A stretch of DNA of 64,000 bases from Lingula anatina (Eukaryota; Brachiopoda; Lingulata; Lingulida; Lingulidae): contig NW_019774236.1 in assembly GCF_001039355.2 (NCBI RefSeq), forward strand, positions 123,768 through 187,767, in the 5' to 3' direction. Below, piece by piece: positions 35,301 to 47,258 of the stretch. The notes beneath the pieces are model-generated. The model did not search any database. It had not been told where the DNA came from and was given only the letters and a program-made list of their open reading frames with translations. Positions within the stretch are counted from its first letter, which is position 1. Each line of letters begins with the position of its first letter. Position numbers and translations under genes: made by a program.

Positions 35301-36487
35301 ATAGTCACAGTGATATCACATGTATCAGACCTACCTTCCCGTCAATAGTCACAGTGATATCACATGTATCAGACCTACCTTCCCGTCAATAGTCACAGTG
35401 ATATCACATGTATCAGACCTACCTTCCCATCAATAGTCACAGTGATATCACATGTATCAGACCTACCTTCCCATCAATAGTCACAGTGATATCACATGTA
35501 TCAGACCTACCTTCCCATCAACAGTCACAGTGATATCACATGTATCAGACCTACCTTCCCATCAATAGTCACAGTGATATCACATGTATCAGACCTACCT
35601 TTCCATCAATAGTCACAGTGATATCACATATATCGGTGGAGTGGCTCCTCTGTTCCCACAAAGCCTTGGCCATACGTGTCAGGTGTCTGTGACTGTCCAT
35701 CCAACAGTCTGAACTCTCCTCGGCACCCCCATCACTTTCTGAACTAATATCACTAAGGATCGATTTGGGCCTCCTGAGGAGAACAGGAAATTAAGCAATT
35801 ATATGTCTTTTTTATGGTTATAATTGTTTTGAAGTCAGAGAGGAAGATGTGGCGCACAAGTAGGAACTATCTATGCTGCCTATGTCGCATATGAAGGCTC
35901 ACAATCCTGAATAATATTTAAAGATTTCATTTCAAATGCAGCAAGTTATGACTGCAAGATGCGTGGAAGATTTTTACATTTTATATATCAATGGGCTGGG
36001 TTAAACATGATTAAAACTCGAAAAAGACCACAGGTAATTACAAAAACATTTTGTGTAAACAGCTTTGACATAGATGAACAAGAAAATGTAAAAAAACTTT
36101 TTAAAAATCTGCTTGAAAAGTGAAAGTTACAGGGGGGGGGGGGTATACTACAAAAGTACCAAAATTGGCAACTACTAGTAAATGTCCGTCAAATGGGTAT
36201 ACAAATAAACTCCCAAAGTCCAATATTTTATATTTACTATGAAGAACCATTATCATGGACGGTCTAATTCATTCGACAAAGGAGACACATAACCAATGAA
36301 AATGTCAAAATGTGTCCGAATTGCCTGACTGCAGACCATTCAAATTTCGTTTTGGCAAAATCAAAACCACTGAGCAATAATTACTCTACTTTTTATCACC
36401 AGAGCTTCAGTTTATTTACCTTTGGTTGCTGAAAGCTAGAGAGGAGACCGTAGGGTATCTTCCAAGTAACACAGGTGGTTCTGCCAT
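32389..36487 (-). CDS. BTB-BACK-Kelch protein, complete gene
   Basis: Exons (minus): 36487-36420, 35773-35599, 34509-34425 and 34130-32389, giving 2070 bp, 689 aa, all junctions in frame. The start MAEPPVLLGRYP was chosen because it is the first ATG and splices in phase 2 to exon 2. Exon 2 has a Ser/Glu-rich stretch then TDICDITVTIDGK, the first BTB strand. Exon 3 gives AVKAHLCVLMCCPYF. BTB spans about residues 62-160, BACK about 165-265, kelch blades about 300-645, then an acidic tail (DDEDEDDISTEDDWSDGE) ending PEDW. A CxxxCxxC cluster (HCTPDCPHC) lies before the tail, unusual for the class. A role as Cullin-3 adaptor is inferred from the domains. The last codons overlap a strong donor-like sequence (TG/GTGAGT at the stop), so a further 3' exon cannot be excluded. 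Exon 2's donor is followed by 14 tandem copies of itself. Confidence 0.9.
34987..35602 (-). repeat. 44 bp minisatellite, 14 units, built from a splice-donor region
   Basis: Fourteen units of exactly 44 bp start at 34987, 35031, 35075 and so on to 35559. The next 44 bp step (35603) falls in kelch exon 2 itself. On the minus strand every unit holds the last 26 bp of exon 2 (ATATCACTGTGACTATTGAT plus GGGAAG), the donor GTAGGT and 12 further intron bases. Units differ only by single substitutions (for example CATCAA or CGTCAA). The leftmost unit is the most diverged (AATAGCCAC). Confidence 0.95.
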
Positions 36488-37993
36488 CTTTTAAACTAAA
36501 TAAAATCATCGAAGGCGTGCATTCCCAACTTGGGGATGCCTTGTGTCAGCAGAAATATGGCCGATGATATTCACGCGCTCTCGAGAAACCGGTGGCACTG
36601 GCTGGAGACAGGTCACCTTAGGCCACGAATGGGCCGTCACATGCCATGTCAAGCCAGAAGCTAGATGTCATCTTAGGCCAGAGAGTTTAACGCCAATACC
36701 CCGTAGGCCAAACAAAAGTAATATGTTAGTTTTAGGAAGTGCTACTTACCCTAATTTGGGAGAAATCAGAACTTTTTGCACCCAATCATATTATCATTTT
36801 GTACCCTTTTAATTATTTTAATTTTATTGTATTTATTTGTGCTTTTTATCTATCCTAAGATCTAATGAAAGGTATATTAGATCTTAGATCTATCTAACCA
36901 CAGAAACCCCACATCCTTTTCCATAATTTTTCAGTAGCAAAATGTTTTTCTTTTATGTCCACATTTCATGCTATATGTTTATTTCTGTTTTTCACAAAAT
37001 GAAAATATTGAATTAAAATCTTAATTAATGTGATTTTGTGGCTGACGAAAAAGATTATTTGATCTCCAAGTAATGATATACGTATAAATCTGGCTGTGTA
37101 TTTATTTATTTATTTATTTATTTTGATTAATCAATTTATTTATTAATTAGTTTGTTTGTGTTTTAAAGGATATATATGGCAAGTGGTATACACGCAATCA
37201 TTTCTAAAAAGCTTACATCAAATCACCTTTAAAACATCAAACTTAATAACACGTTAGAAATACGCAAGGTTATGAAAAGTACTTATTTCCGTGATTAATG
37301 AGCAGATTTCCATGCATATTTAGCTGTTAAGTTCTCTGGCCTGAGATGTCATTTATTCTGTCATCTCCTGACCTGGGGCATTCCTACATTGACCTTTGAC
37401 CTTAATCTTTCATTGGTCGAGAGCAGCGCCACCTGTAAATATGCAACCAGGAAGATTTCCTTATCGTTGTCCTTATTGGCTGTACAAAGCGGAACCGAGT
37501 GGAAAGTTCCGGTGCTGATTTCTTGAGTTTCGTGACTCTCGAAGAAAAATAGACAATTAATCTAATCAAATCATGAGAGGTTTGGAGTTCAAGTGCTTTT
37601 TCTACGTGAAGTTGATGGACTGAATGGAGGGCCATTAATTTTGGACAGGTAGAATGTACATTTGCTGATGGTACATGTTAATTAACCTCTACAAAAAAAA
37701 GAACTAAGAAAAGACTAGACAAAGTCATTGAAGGCTCATGCTATCACTATGATCTGATTGGCGTAATGAGATTAAGTTTTTACCCCAAAGTTGTAAAACT
37801 AGCCATATGAACTTGTTTCAAATCTAATTTTAGAAGAAAAATGTCGTGATCGTCAATTTTACATTTATAAAATTTTAAAGTTTGTGTCTATTTCAGATGT
37901 TAAAACACAGCTACAGTAGCCCTTAGACTTAACCTTAAGCTGTTAAAAGCTCAAATGTTTTGATAACCCAGGGAAGTTTTTCTAAAAAGAACT
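36488..37993. promoter_or_regulatory. Divergent intergenic region, kelch (-) and IRAK4 (+)
   Basis: A 1.5 kb head-to-head spacer. A possible non-coding IRAK4 first exon ends at 37648 (GACAG/GTAGAA) with a weak acceptor at about 37971 (ACCCAG). A TTTA repeat (37097-37125) and a palindromic AGATCT cluster (36859-36893) are present. The open frame at 36543-36812 has no recognisable family. No clear TATA element was identified. Confidence 0.45.
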
Positions 37994-39189
37994 ATGAATT
38001 CTCGGAGAGACTTGAGGGTCCAGCCCACCACCCTGGTTCGCTGCATGCGGTACAGTCACATCAGCCAATTGTGTCATCTTCTAGACCCTGACCAAGCATG
38101 GAAACACATGACTGACTATATCACCAAACCCAATGGCCAGCCGAAATATAACTTTGATACAATATGGTAATGCTGTGATAGCCTACTAATAAATACAACA
38201 TTGATATAGTTTGACAACTTTTCTTGATTTCGGTTAGAAACAACAGTCTCTGTTCACAGTAAAGGTACTCATTAAGAATTATATGGTTAAACCAAAGCAT
38301 TAAAATAGAGCACTGGCTTCTGTAAAGGTGACATAAGTTGAGTCTGATCCAATTGTTTGTAAAATATGAAGGAGCTAAGTTATCTTTTTTATCACCCTTT
38401 CACAATGGAAAATTAAAAAATATATATAATTACCAAAATAACAAAGCAGATTTCATATGCACATCCAAGAAATCTACCCAAGCACATTAGAAAATGTAAT
38501 AGATTATAAATTATTCTTAACTTAAAAATGGTGATAATCCATTTTTTAGCATGTTAGAAATGGAAATGCAGAGGCCGAATGGCAGCCCGACAAGAAAACT
38601 GATTGAGGATTGGTCTACCCAGAACACCACGGTGAAAGATTTGCTGGACGTTCTCATTAAGTCAAAACTCTACCGAGCAGCCAACTTCATCAGTGTGGAC
38701 GTGTTAAAGGGTACGTTTGGTTTTGGTTAGATTAGGATCTGTTATACCAGTACTAGTAATGGATGTCATGACCCTGTCATGATAAACTTTTCAGATGTAT
38801 AATTTGAGTAGAGCAGCTTACTGCGCATTCTGCAGATTGTAGGGGCAGATCCAGAGATATTTTCCGACAGTCCTCCATGTTGATCCATCCCCCATTTTTA
38901 GCCGTCTTAATTCCAACAAAAAAAATTAGATACCTGTCAATGTAAACTTGAAAAATTCTGACTGTCTTCTGGAAGATCCAGAAGACGGCCTCCATCAACC
39001 CCTGAGATTCGGACTGATTTGAGTGCTTGATACAAAACCCCTATATCATTAACTTGAAAAACCTGTGCATCTTAGTCAAGGAGACCAGTCATGTCAAATT
39101 TATCCCTGTATCCATCTGAGAGGAAGAAAAACTCCTAATTTATATTTTAAGGAATAAGAAAAGTATAAGATTCATGGCTATTAAAATGA

Positions 39190-39265
<76 letters not shown>

Positions 39266-42200
39266 TTTATTTTCCATTTAATATGTCATTGTCAATTACA
39301 TTCTATGTTTTTCCTATAGGTAACAAAATTGAAGAAAATATAATCTTGTATGAAAGAAATGGTATGTTCTAATTTGATTTGCCTTTATTCTATAGTTAAA
39401 AAACACATTTGCAGTCTCATTGTATCAGGGAATGAGGATTCTATCTTCAAAATTTGTCTCCAAAAGAAGCAGCTATTTATCATGTCATGTCACATATACT
39501 TTACGCAGATCTATGCTAAAATTTTCAAAATTGAAGAATCCTAATTAATGTAAGTAAAGGCTGAATTTTTTATAGATTTTTGTTCATAAGTTTAGCTAAA
39601 TACCTAATGTCAGTTTAGATGTGGTTTTGTTTCACTTTTTACTTGCCTGCACATTTACACTGAGAAAAAAATATAAGCACCCCATGTGAATCATTTATAT
39701 AATGATTAATGCTATGAACAGTAATCTGTGGTAGTCTGTAGCACATTGAACTACAAAATTCACTTTGAATCATTTGATATATTTATAACCCATAACACTA
39801 ATAAAATTTTTAAAGCATTGTGTGGGGCATTTATACTTTTTCTCAGTGTGTATTTTTGTTCCCGCTTTGTATGTATGATTTCAGCTTAGTAAAGTTTGCC
39901 ATTGCTGTCTGACTAGATTATATTATTAACTCTCAGTCTAAATATCTTAATTTCAGATTCTGTGACGTCTCTTCCTTGCCCTGGTCCCACAGAGAGCAGC
40001 AACTTGGGTCACTTAAACATCGAGTTGGGCAGCGTGCAAAGCTCCAGTGACAGTAACAACTTTTCTAATGACAACAACAGTAGCAACAGTGGCAGTAGCA
40101 ACAGTGGCAGTATTAGAGTCCATAGACTCGACCACAGCAGTTTTGGAGGGCCTGCAGAAAATTCAGAAGGCAAGAATTTAGCTCGTTGCCCGTCTGAGAA
40201 TGATTCAAGTCCCTACCTCGCTTCTGAAGAAGTGAATCAGATGATCTCATTAAAGAATGATGTGGAGAACGGAAAGGGGTTAGATGTTGAGCAGGCTACT
40301 GACCCTTATTGTTCTCAAGAGACGGTGCTTGTTGGAGCTGTGGATGGGGAGAAGAAGGACACGCAGGCTGCGGGAGACGATATGTCGAGTCTGATACAGG
40401 ATATTGTGGAAGGGTTGGAGCATGGAGGTGAGACACATAAAACATAATTGAAGACCTTTAATCTATTTCATTAAAATTTTTAAGTTGTGTCGTTTTTTTT
40501 GTTGTTGTTGTTGTTTTTGTTATAAAAATATACTTTTTAATTACTTTTGTTTATTTACATTGAGACAGTTAACATTAAACCCCGATGAATGGCATTGTAT
40601 TTCAGACAGTGTCAAGCACTTTGAGTATTCCAAGTTGAAGCTGATCACAGGAAACTTTAACAGGACGGCTGTCAGTGAGAAAGGAAATTTCCTTGGACAG
40701 GGAGGATTTGGAGAAGTATACCTTGGTAAGGTCTTTATCCTTGATACACCATCTTTATTTGAGGTTTAGTTTATATTAAAATCAATATGAAAATTATGTT
40801 CGATTAAATAATTATTGCTATCTTAAAAATAATATATATAAATTGTAAATTTTGTTGTTTCTTCTTAATTATCCAAGATGAATATCTTATCTTATTTACA
40901 TTTTAGATAAGCCATTTTATTAAAACTTATTTACTAATAATTACATGTTTTTCATGATTCAGTAAAATCATGTTTAACATGTTCTTCATATTTTATGTAC
41001 TTTCAGTACTTAATTCAATCGCACCGTTTTTCCACATTTTTAATATCAGCAAGATGTTTTTTTGTATTTCTAGCAGTTAATAATCTCAATATTTTACGAT
41101 GCCTTTCCCAGGTAAACCAGATAGCGTCCACTTAATTGCTGTGAAGCGTCTGATGGACAGAGTTGATACAGTGATGAAACAGTTCAAAACTGAGCTACAG
41201 GTGCTTTCAAAGTAGGTCATCTATTACTCTCCTTCACAAAGCCCCTCTTTGCACCAATATTACATCGATTGATTGTTTGTATAGACCTAAGTAGAGTGTC
41301 AACTCATTGAGAAATAAGACTTGGATATTCTTCTTGAACTCTGGCCACTGCCATGAAATACTTGATACATTAAGAGGGAAATATACTTACTCTTTGTAAG
41401 CCAGGGCTCAACATGTATAACCACCTGGAATGGTTTGTTAACCCTTGGCAGACTTTTAAATTAAAGGTCTCAACATCTTTTCTTTTTACATGTATATAGA
41501 TACAACAGTTTGACTTCCAAGTCAAGATGGACAATTTTATTTATTGCAAGACAATTAATTTCATAAATTGTACTATAAAGTGAGACTTTCTTTTCAGATA
41601 CCGCCACAAAAACCTGCTTCCTCTGCTGGGCTACTCCAGCGATGGTCCTCAATTCTGTATAGTATTTGAGTACATGCCGAATGGCTCGGTTGAGGACAGG
41701 CTGGCGTGCAAGGTGATCCTCAGTGTGGAGTTTATATACTGTTAGGCTCTATTCCCATAGATTTTAGATCGATCTATCCCCGCGGGGAGTCTCACTAGAT
41801 TACTTTCAGATAATCCGACTTAAATGTCCGTCCCGCCTACTACAAGCTGTAAGGGGGTAATTAACTTTCGTGCCTGCCCGGCTGACAGCTATTTAGCGTG
41901 AACCCCCAGGGAGTTAGGTCGATCTAATCTATGGAAATGGGGTGTTAGAGTTTATACCAGACCAGGCAGCAGAGACCAGGGAAAATTATTTTCACCTGCT
42001 GTATATGTCAAAACATTGGAATAAGTTTTGAGTTTCATCAGGATTTTTTATTAAGAAATATGAGGTGAAATGATATAGTGGACTTAAGAGGAATGTCATC
42101 ATTATTTGAAGTTATAATCTTAATTCAAAAAAGCATACATGATTGTGTTTTACAATAATTTATGAATAATGATTTTTTTACTTGGCATATTTTAGGAAAA

Positions 42201-43907
42201 CACGCCACCCCTCTCTGTGGAGCAAAGATTAGAAATAGTCAAGGGTACGGCGTGTGGCATCGTCTTCCTCCATACCTTTGACGAGAAACCTTTAATACAC
42301 AGAGACATAAAGAGGTCAGCACTTGTGCCAGCGTCAGCGAATAAAGTTGACTAAAGCATTTTTAGGCTGGTAAAAATGTAGATTGTTTCTACGAGACTAA
42401 ACATGGGTTTGGTTATGAGGGGTTATTTTTCTTTACTCTTCATCAGCATGTTAAGACTACTTTCGCATCAGCTTTGCATGAAAGTCCATGAAAAGTAGTA
42501 GGTAAATAAATTTGAACATATTCTTTCAAGTTGTCTCCTTAAAATTTTCAATGAAACTATTCCAACTTTTAGTGCCAACATTCTTCTGGACTGTAATATG
42601 GTTCCAAAGGTTGGAGACTTTGGCTTTGCCAGGACGGGCTCGGCTAACCCAGCCTCCATGAAGATGACCACAACAGTCATCGGCACATCTGCGTACATGG
42701 CCCCCGAAGCCGTCAAGTTTGACATCTCCATCAAATTGGACACTTTCAGTTATGGTGTGGTAAGTTGCACGATGTTATATTGTCTGTGGAAAATGCAAGC
42801 AAGTTGGATTTTCATTAAATGACTTAAATGCTAATTCAATCTCTTGAAAGAAAAATGTAATGTAATTATTTATCTTCTAAATTAAGGACATTTTTGTGCC
42901 AAACCACTTGATTTAGCCCACTGTAAGGCTATGATTAGCTTCAAATGTTATTCTTCTTTGAAAGAAACTTGGAAACCTTCTTTGCTAAAGATATGGTTCA
43001 ATTGAAATTGTAGAAAATGTTGATTTTTTTTCAAGTGTAAAGACCAGAAACGTGCTTAGACTGAAGTAAATTGAATAAATTAAATGTGTTATTGTACAGC
43101 TGTTAAAATAGGGAATAATTTCAAATTTTGTATTTGTTTATTTAAATTCCAGGTGCTCCTAGAATTGCTGAGTGGACTGCCCCCTTTTGATGAGGAGAGA
43201 GAGGAGAAGGATTTGGTAAGTTGAAGTCCATGGCACACCCGCGTGAACATACACATACATGTAAACATGCACGCATTAATGTGTGCACACACTCACACAC
43301 ACACACTCACACACTCACACACACGCTGACATTATGTACTTAGAACTCTGAGACATTTATAAAATATCTTTCCAAATTTTCTCATTTTGTTAATTTGATG
43401 AAAATACCGAATCAAGTTTTGGACAAAAGATTTTCTTCCTATTCAAAGATGGGATAAGAAAGAACATGAAAAATTGCAAAATTTTCCTTACCAAATCAGC
43501 CCAAGCATTTGGCTAGTATTAGACCACTTGAAATGAAGAAATGCCCAGGTATCTGAGTGAACATGTTTATTTTCTTCTGCCCCCCCCCCCCCCCCCNNNN
43601 NNNNNNNNNNNNNNNNNNNNNNNNNNNNNNNNNNNNNNNNNNNNNNNNNNNNNNNNNNNNNNNNNNNNNNNNNNNNNNNNNNNNNNNNNNNNNNNNNNNN
43701 NNNNNNNNNNNNNNNNNNNNNNNNNNNNNNNNNNNNNNNNNNNNNNNNNNNNNNNNNNNNNNNNNNNNNNNNNNNNNNNNNNNNNNNNNNNNNNNNNNNN
43801 NNNNNNNNNNNNNNNNNNNNNNNNNNNNNNNNNNNNNNNNNNNNNNNNNNNNNNNNNNNNNNNNNNNNNNNNNNNNNNNNNNNNNNCCCCCCCCCCCCCC
43901 CCCCCCC

Positions 43908-43977
<70 letters not shown>

Positions 43978-44434
43978 GGAAGTTAGTTTATTATATTTAT
44001 TGATATTTTTAGGCCTCCTATGTGGATGAAAACTATTCCAGGGAGAACGCCCTTGAGCTGGCTGACAGAACGGCAGGAGAATGGCCAGAGAGCATGTTTA
44101 ATAGCTTATTTAGCACAGCAGTTAACTGCCTCAATTACAAAAAGAAACTTCGTCCTACCATGCAAGAGGTAAGTTAGTAGTATTACTGTATTGTACCACT
44201 TAAAAAAAAAACAGATCCTGGTATTTAAAAGTTGATGTGTTTCATGTAATATTTTGATGTCTCAATAATCTTCCCCACTTCAATAACTAAATACTAAGAA
44301 ATACATTCTAAAAACGGTCTCTTAAGACAATTCTTTACAAGTTATTCTGAAACGAACTAAAGCAAATGATTTAATATGCATGCCTTTATTCTGCTCTTTA
44401 ACTTCAGGTCTTACAAGAGATTGAAGATCTGTAG
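37994..44434 (+). CDS. IRAK4: IRAK4-like kinase (death domain plus Ser/Thr kinase)
   Basis: Exons: 37994-38166, 38550-38710, 39320-39361, 39957-40427, 40606-40725, 41112-41211, 41598-41712, 42196-42314, 42573-42759, 43153-43215, 44013-44168, 44408-44434; 577 aa (human 460). Residues about 10-111 form a death domain ([49 protein letters not shown]). Residues 126-282, all one exon, are a low-complexity Ser/Asn/Gly linker followed by an acidic part, longer than in vertebrates. The kinase has GQGGFGEV, catalytic Lys in LIAVKRL, HRDIKSAN (429-436), DFG (449-451) and MAPE (476-479), so it should be active. The gatekeeper, Tyr262 in human IRAK4, aligns with Phe379. IRAK4 acts below MyD88 in Toll/IL-1 signalling. 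The 290 N gap lies in the intron before exon 44013 and does not break the frame. Confidence 0.95.
38841..39004. mobile_element. MITE, hAT-like, family 1 copy 3
   Basis: About 164 bp in IRAK4 intron 2, same orientation as 92-260. It begins AGGGGCAGATCCAGAG and ends CAACCCCTG. It is more diverged than the other two copies, and no clean target duplication is visible. Confidence 0.75.
39192..39262. repeat. (GT)n microsatellite
   Basis: About 71 bp of uninterrupted GT in IRAK4 intron 2, just upstream of the 42 bp exon at 39320. Confidence 0.97.
41745..41944. mobile_element. MITE, PIF/Harbinger-like, family 2 copy 2
   Basis: A 200 bp element starting GGCTCTATTCCCATAG and ending CTATGGAAATGGGGTG, flanked by TTA at 41742-41744 and 41945-41947. 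The sub-terminal arms share the TAGATCGA core. It is the reverse complement of 30596-30809 apart from the 14 bp duplication there. It lies 32 bp inside IRAK4 intron 7. The 3 bp TTA target site points to the PIF/Harbinger superfamily. No coding sequence. Confidence 0.82.
43597..43886. other. Assembly gap (290 N) between C runs
   Basis: Ns flanked by poly-C on both sides, followed by a (GA)n tract (43913-43974). It falls within an IRAK4 intron. Confidence 0.99.
43913..43974. repeat. (GA)n microsatellite
   Basis: About 62 bp of pure GA immediately right of the gap, about 40 bp upstream of the IRAK4 exon at 44013. Confidence 0.95.
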
Positions 44435-47258
44435 CAATCCAAGGAGATGTCATGTAAATAGGGGTGACCCAATCCCAATCTTGAGACTGGGGCGTAAACA
44501 AAATACTGCCAGAAGACAGACCTGTTTGATTATTATAAGCTTATAAGTTAGAGTTAAAGACACTGATAAAGTCATGAAATATGGCATTTTTTTCAGAATC
44601 TCAACCTGGTATTTCCTCTACACTTGCCCTCACTGGTCCATGGTTGGTGTACAACATTGTTAACAAGTAAACATTTTAGGAGAATTATCATTTTATCATG
44701 ACTGATTAAGGCAAAGAAGTTGAATATTTTATACGTTGTCCTTCAAATACAGGATGAATGGAGGCCTCACTCTTTGAAAAAAAATAATAAATGTTGATAT
44801 ATTGAAGTCAGTGCCATGTTCCATTTAATATGCTGTGGAATGGGCTGTTTTGGAGAGTACTTGTAGTGCTGGAAGTCTTAGAGTTATGTAAAAATGAATT
44901 TGTAGGATCTGTATTAATTTTGTTTCTGGGTTAGTGCTACCAATTAGTTAATTAATTTGAAAAATTTATGAAGTGGCGTTATGCATTGTAAAGTACGCAA
45001 ACAGCTACGGTAACAGTATTCATGTTGGTGGCATTGGACTATCTCATTCTGTTTATAAAGCTGTATTTTGCTTTAAAGTAGAAAGATTTCTGTTAAAATT
45101 ATGCCTTTCAAGTAGCAGGGATAAATGTTTACAGAATTAATCAAATTTCAAATTTGACGAGTGTGCTCAATGTCCTTTCTTTTTAGGATTAATAAAATTT
45201 AATGTCAGGGAGTGAGAACACTTGAACATAACGCATCACATATTAATTACTGTATGTCAAAAATATTGTCAATTTATATCACGTACATTTTTTACAAAAT
45301 ATTTCAAAAATGTGCTTTTTTCACTTTGTTCATTACAGTTAAATTGCAGATATTGAAGTTACTAGGGTGGAAAGTACCTTAACGGTATAAGGACTGGTAA
45401 AATGAGACATTTCAGGGAAAATGTACACATAAGAGGACAGGACAGAGGCAGCTATTTAATAGCTCAGAGCCAAGAAAGTAGAATTATAAGAAGCTATTTT
45501 CATACCGTTAGCTTATGGTTAACTTGGATGTAGGCCTTCATCAGACAGATGTGAATAGACAGAAAAGAGTGGTATTTAATTGCAAGTTGCGTAACTGCAT
45601 GTTACCTTGAATATATATAAAATCAATGCCTTCAATAAAGTATTTTGCAATGAGAGAAGTTTTTAATGGTAAAGAAAAATAAAATAGAGGGTTATAAAAT
45701 CAGAACCCTACCTAAAAGCAAAAATACATTTATTATAAAAACCACCATGAAAAAATAAAAAGAACCTTCCAATAGCATAACTACACATTGTCTTCATTTT
45801 AAGATATGACCAAGTTCTTTTCACCGGAAAGTAAAGAAATACCATTAAATATTACTAAAAACTTGTCTCTCGCCACCTCTGTGTATCATAGAATTACTTA
45901 ACTTTACACATTTCACAGACTACCATGTTCCAATTTGTTTTCATTTACAGTATTTTCACAATAGGTATTACATCCTATATGTGAACATATATTTAATTAA
46001 TCACAATTCTTTTCTCTGTATTGTTTATGGAATGCACTGAAGTATGTAATACTAATCTTCGTCAAAATTAGTAAAATGTACAGAATAGTATGTTAAACAT
46101 AAATTAAAATTATTTCTAATGTCAGAAACGAGTAATGGCTTAATGCATTACTCACTACCTCATGGTTTCAAAACCACAGTCTACCAGTTCAGTCCTCTGT
46201 TTTTTCTGAAGCAACCCATTTCAGGCTTGAAGCCATTGTATACACCTTATGGAGTCATGCCAAAGTCAAAGCACAGAATTAAAATGAGTGATTGCCTTCA
46301 CAAAATTAGAGATAAGACCAACAAGTGACATAACCATCTCATGTCCAAATTGTGTTAAAACTGGCTTTTTTCCTACTCTTACCATGTTACTCTGTTTAAT
46401 AACTCTTCACCAGAATGCCTCTATGTAATTTTGCAAGTATCAAATTATTTAGTGAATGATAAGTGACACTAGAAAGTATCCCAGCATCCCTGTGAAGTTA
46501 ACTTTTTAGTGATAAGGGTGAAACTTAAAGGGATAACAATTCTTCATACAAGATTCAAAATTCCACAATAAATGCACTGAAAACAGAACCTTGAAATATA
46601 ATAAATTCCATTTTACCACCACCAAGGTGGTAAAAGCAGTTATTCTGAAATTTGTGCATGCCATCATCATTTATCCCAGGAAAATCTGTTTTATGGCACT
46701 TCTCCCACCAAAATGAGGAATTATTATCCCTTTAATATTCCAGGAATGTTGCCCTAGAAAACAATACATAAGTAAAACACAAAGCATGGTGACTTCTTAC
46801 CACGTTTTGAGCACGCAAAGCTGTAATTCTGCAAATCTCCAGAGGAAACAACGATAAAAATATTTGTGTGTAAATTGTCATTTTTTCATTGCTGTACCAC
46901 AATTGCTTGCCTCTCAACGTTTCTGTACCCACTCTCTTCCAAGCCTCATAAAATCTTGCTTGAATTTATGCAAAGTTTCAAGACTTGACTCAAGGCTAGC
47001 TTGGGTAAATATATTTTGCTGGCAGCATCCACATTGTCATCCCCACAAAAATAAAATAAAAATAGATTAACTAACATAGAATACCACTTGAAAATCAGAG
47101 AGAAATTATTCATTACCATAAGAATTCCACATAAAGAGAAATATCGTATCATTAAAAACTTAATCACAATAAACCAGTGAGAATTCACAGTCAAAATAAG
47201 AGTCAACACTTTGAGTTGACAACCACCTCCTAAAATAAGTCATTTTGTCTTCTTCTCA
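44435..47258. other. Convergent 3' region, IRAK4 (+) and MFSD5 (-)
   Basis: It contains the 3' UTRs of two converging genes. An AATAAA at 44786-44791, about 350 bp after the IRAK4 stop, is the best polyadenylation signal for that gene. On the minus strand TTTATT at about 45728 could serve MFSD5. No open frame resembles a known protein. Confidence 0.5.
44786..44791 (+). terminator. IRAK4: Likely IRAK4 polyadenylation signal AATAAA
   Basis: Canonical hexamer about 350 bp downstream of the IRAK4 stop codon, in the sequence AAAATAATAAATG. Position and motif only. Confidence 0.45.

Noticed and set aside
34987-35602. CRISPR-like array of evenly spaced repeats
   Set aside because: The 44 bp units are head-to-tail with no spacers, the genome is animal, and the unit is clearly derived from a kelch splice junction.
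36543-36812. 89-residue frame between kelch and IRAK4
   Set aside because: No family resemblance, no splice support, and it sits in the divergent promoter region.
43496-44029. Proline/glycine-rich frames spanning the gap
   Set aside because: They are made of poly-C and Ns joined across the 290 N gap.
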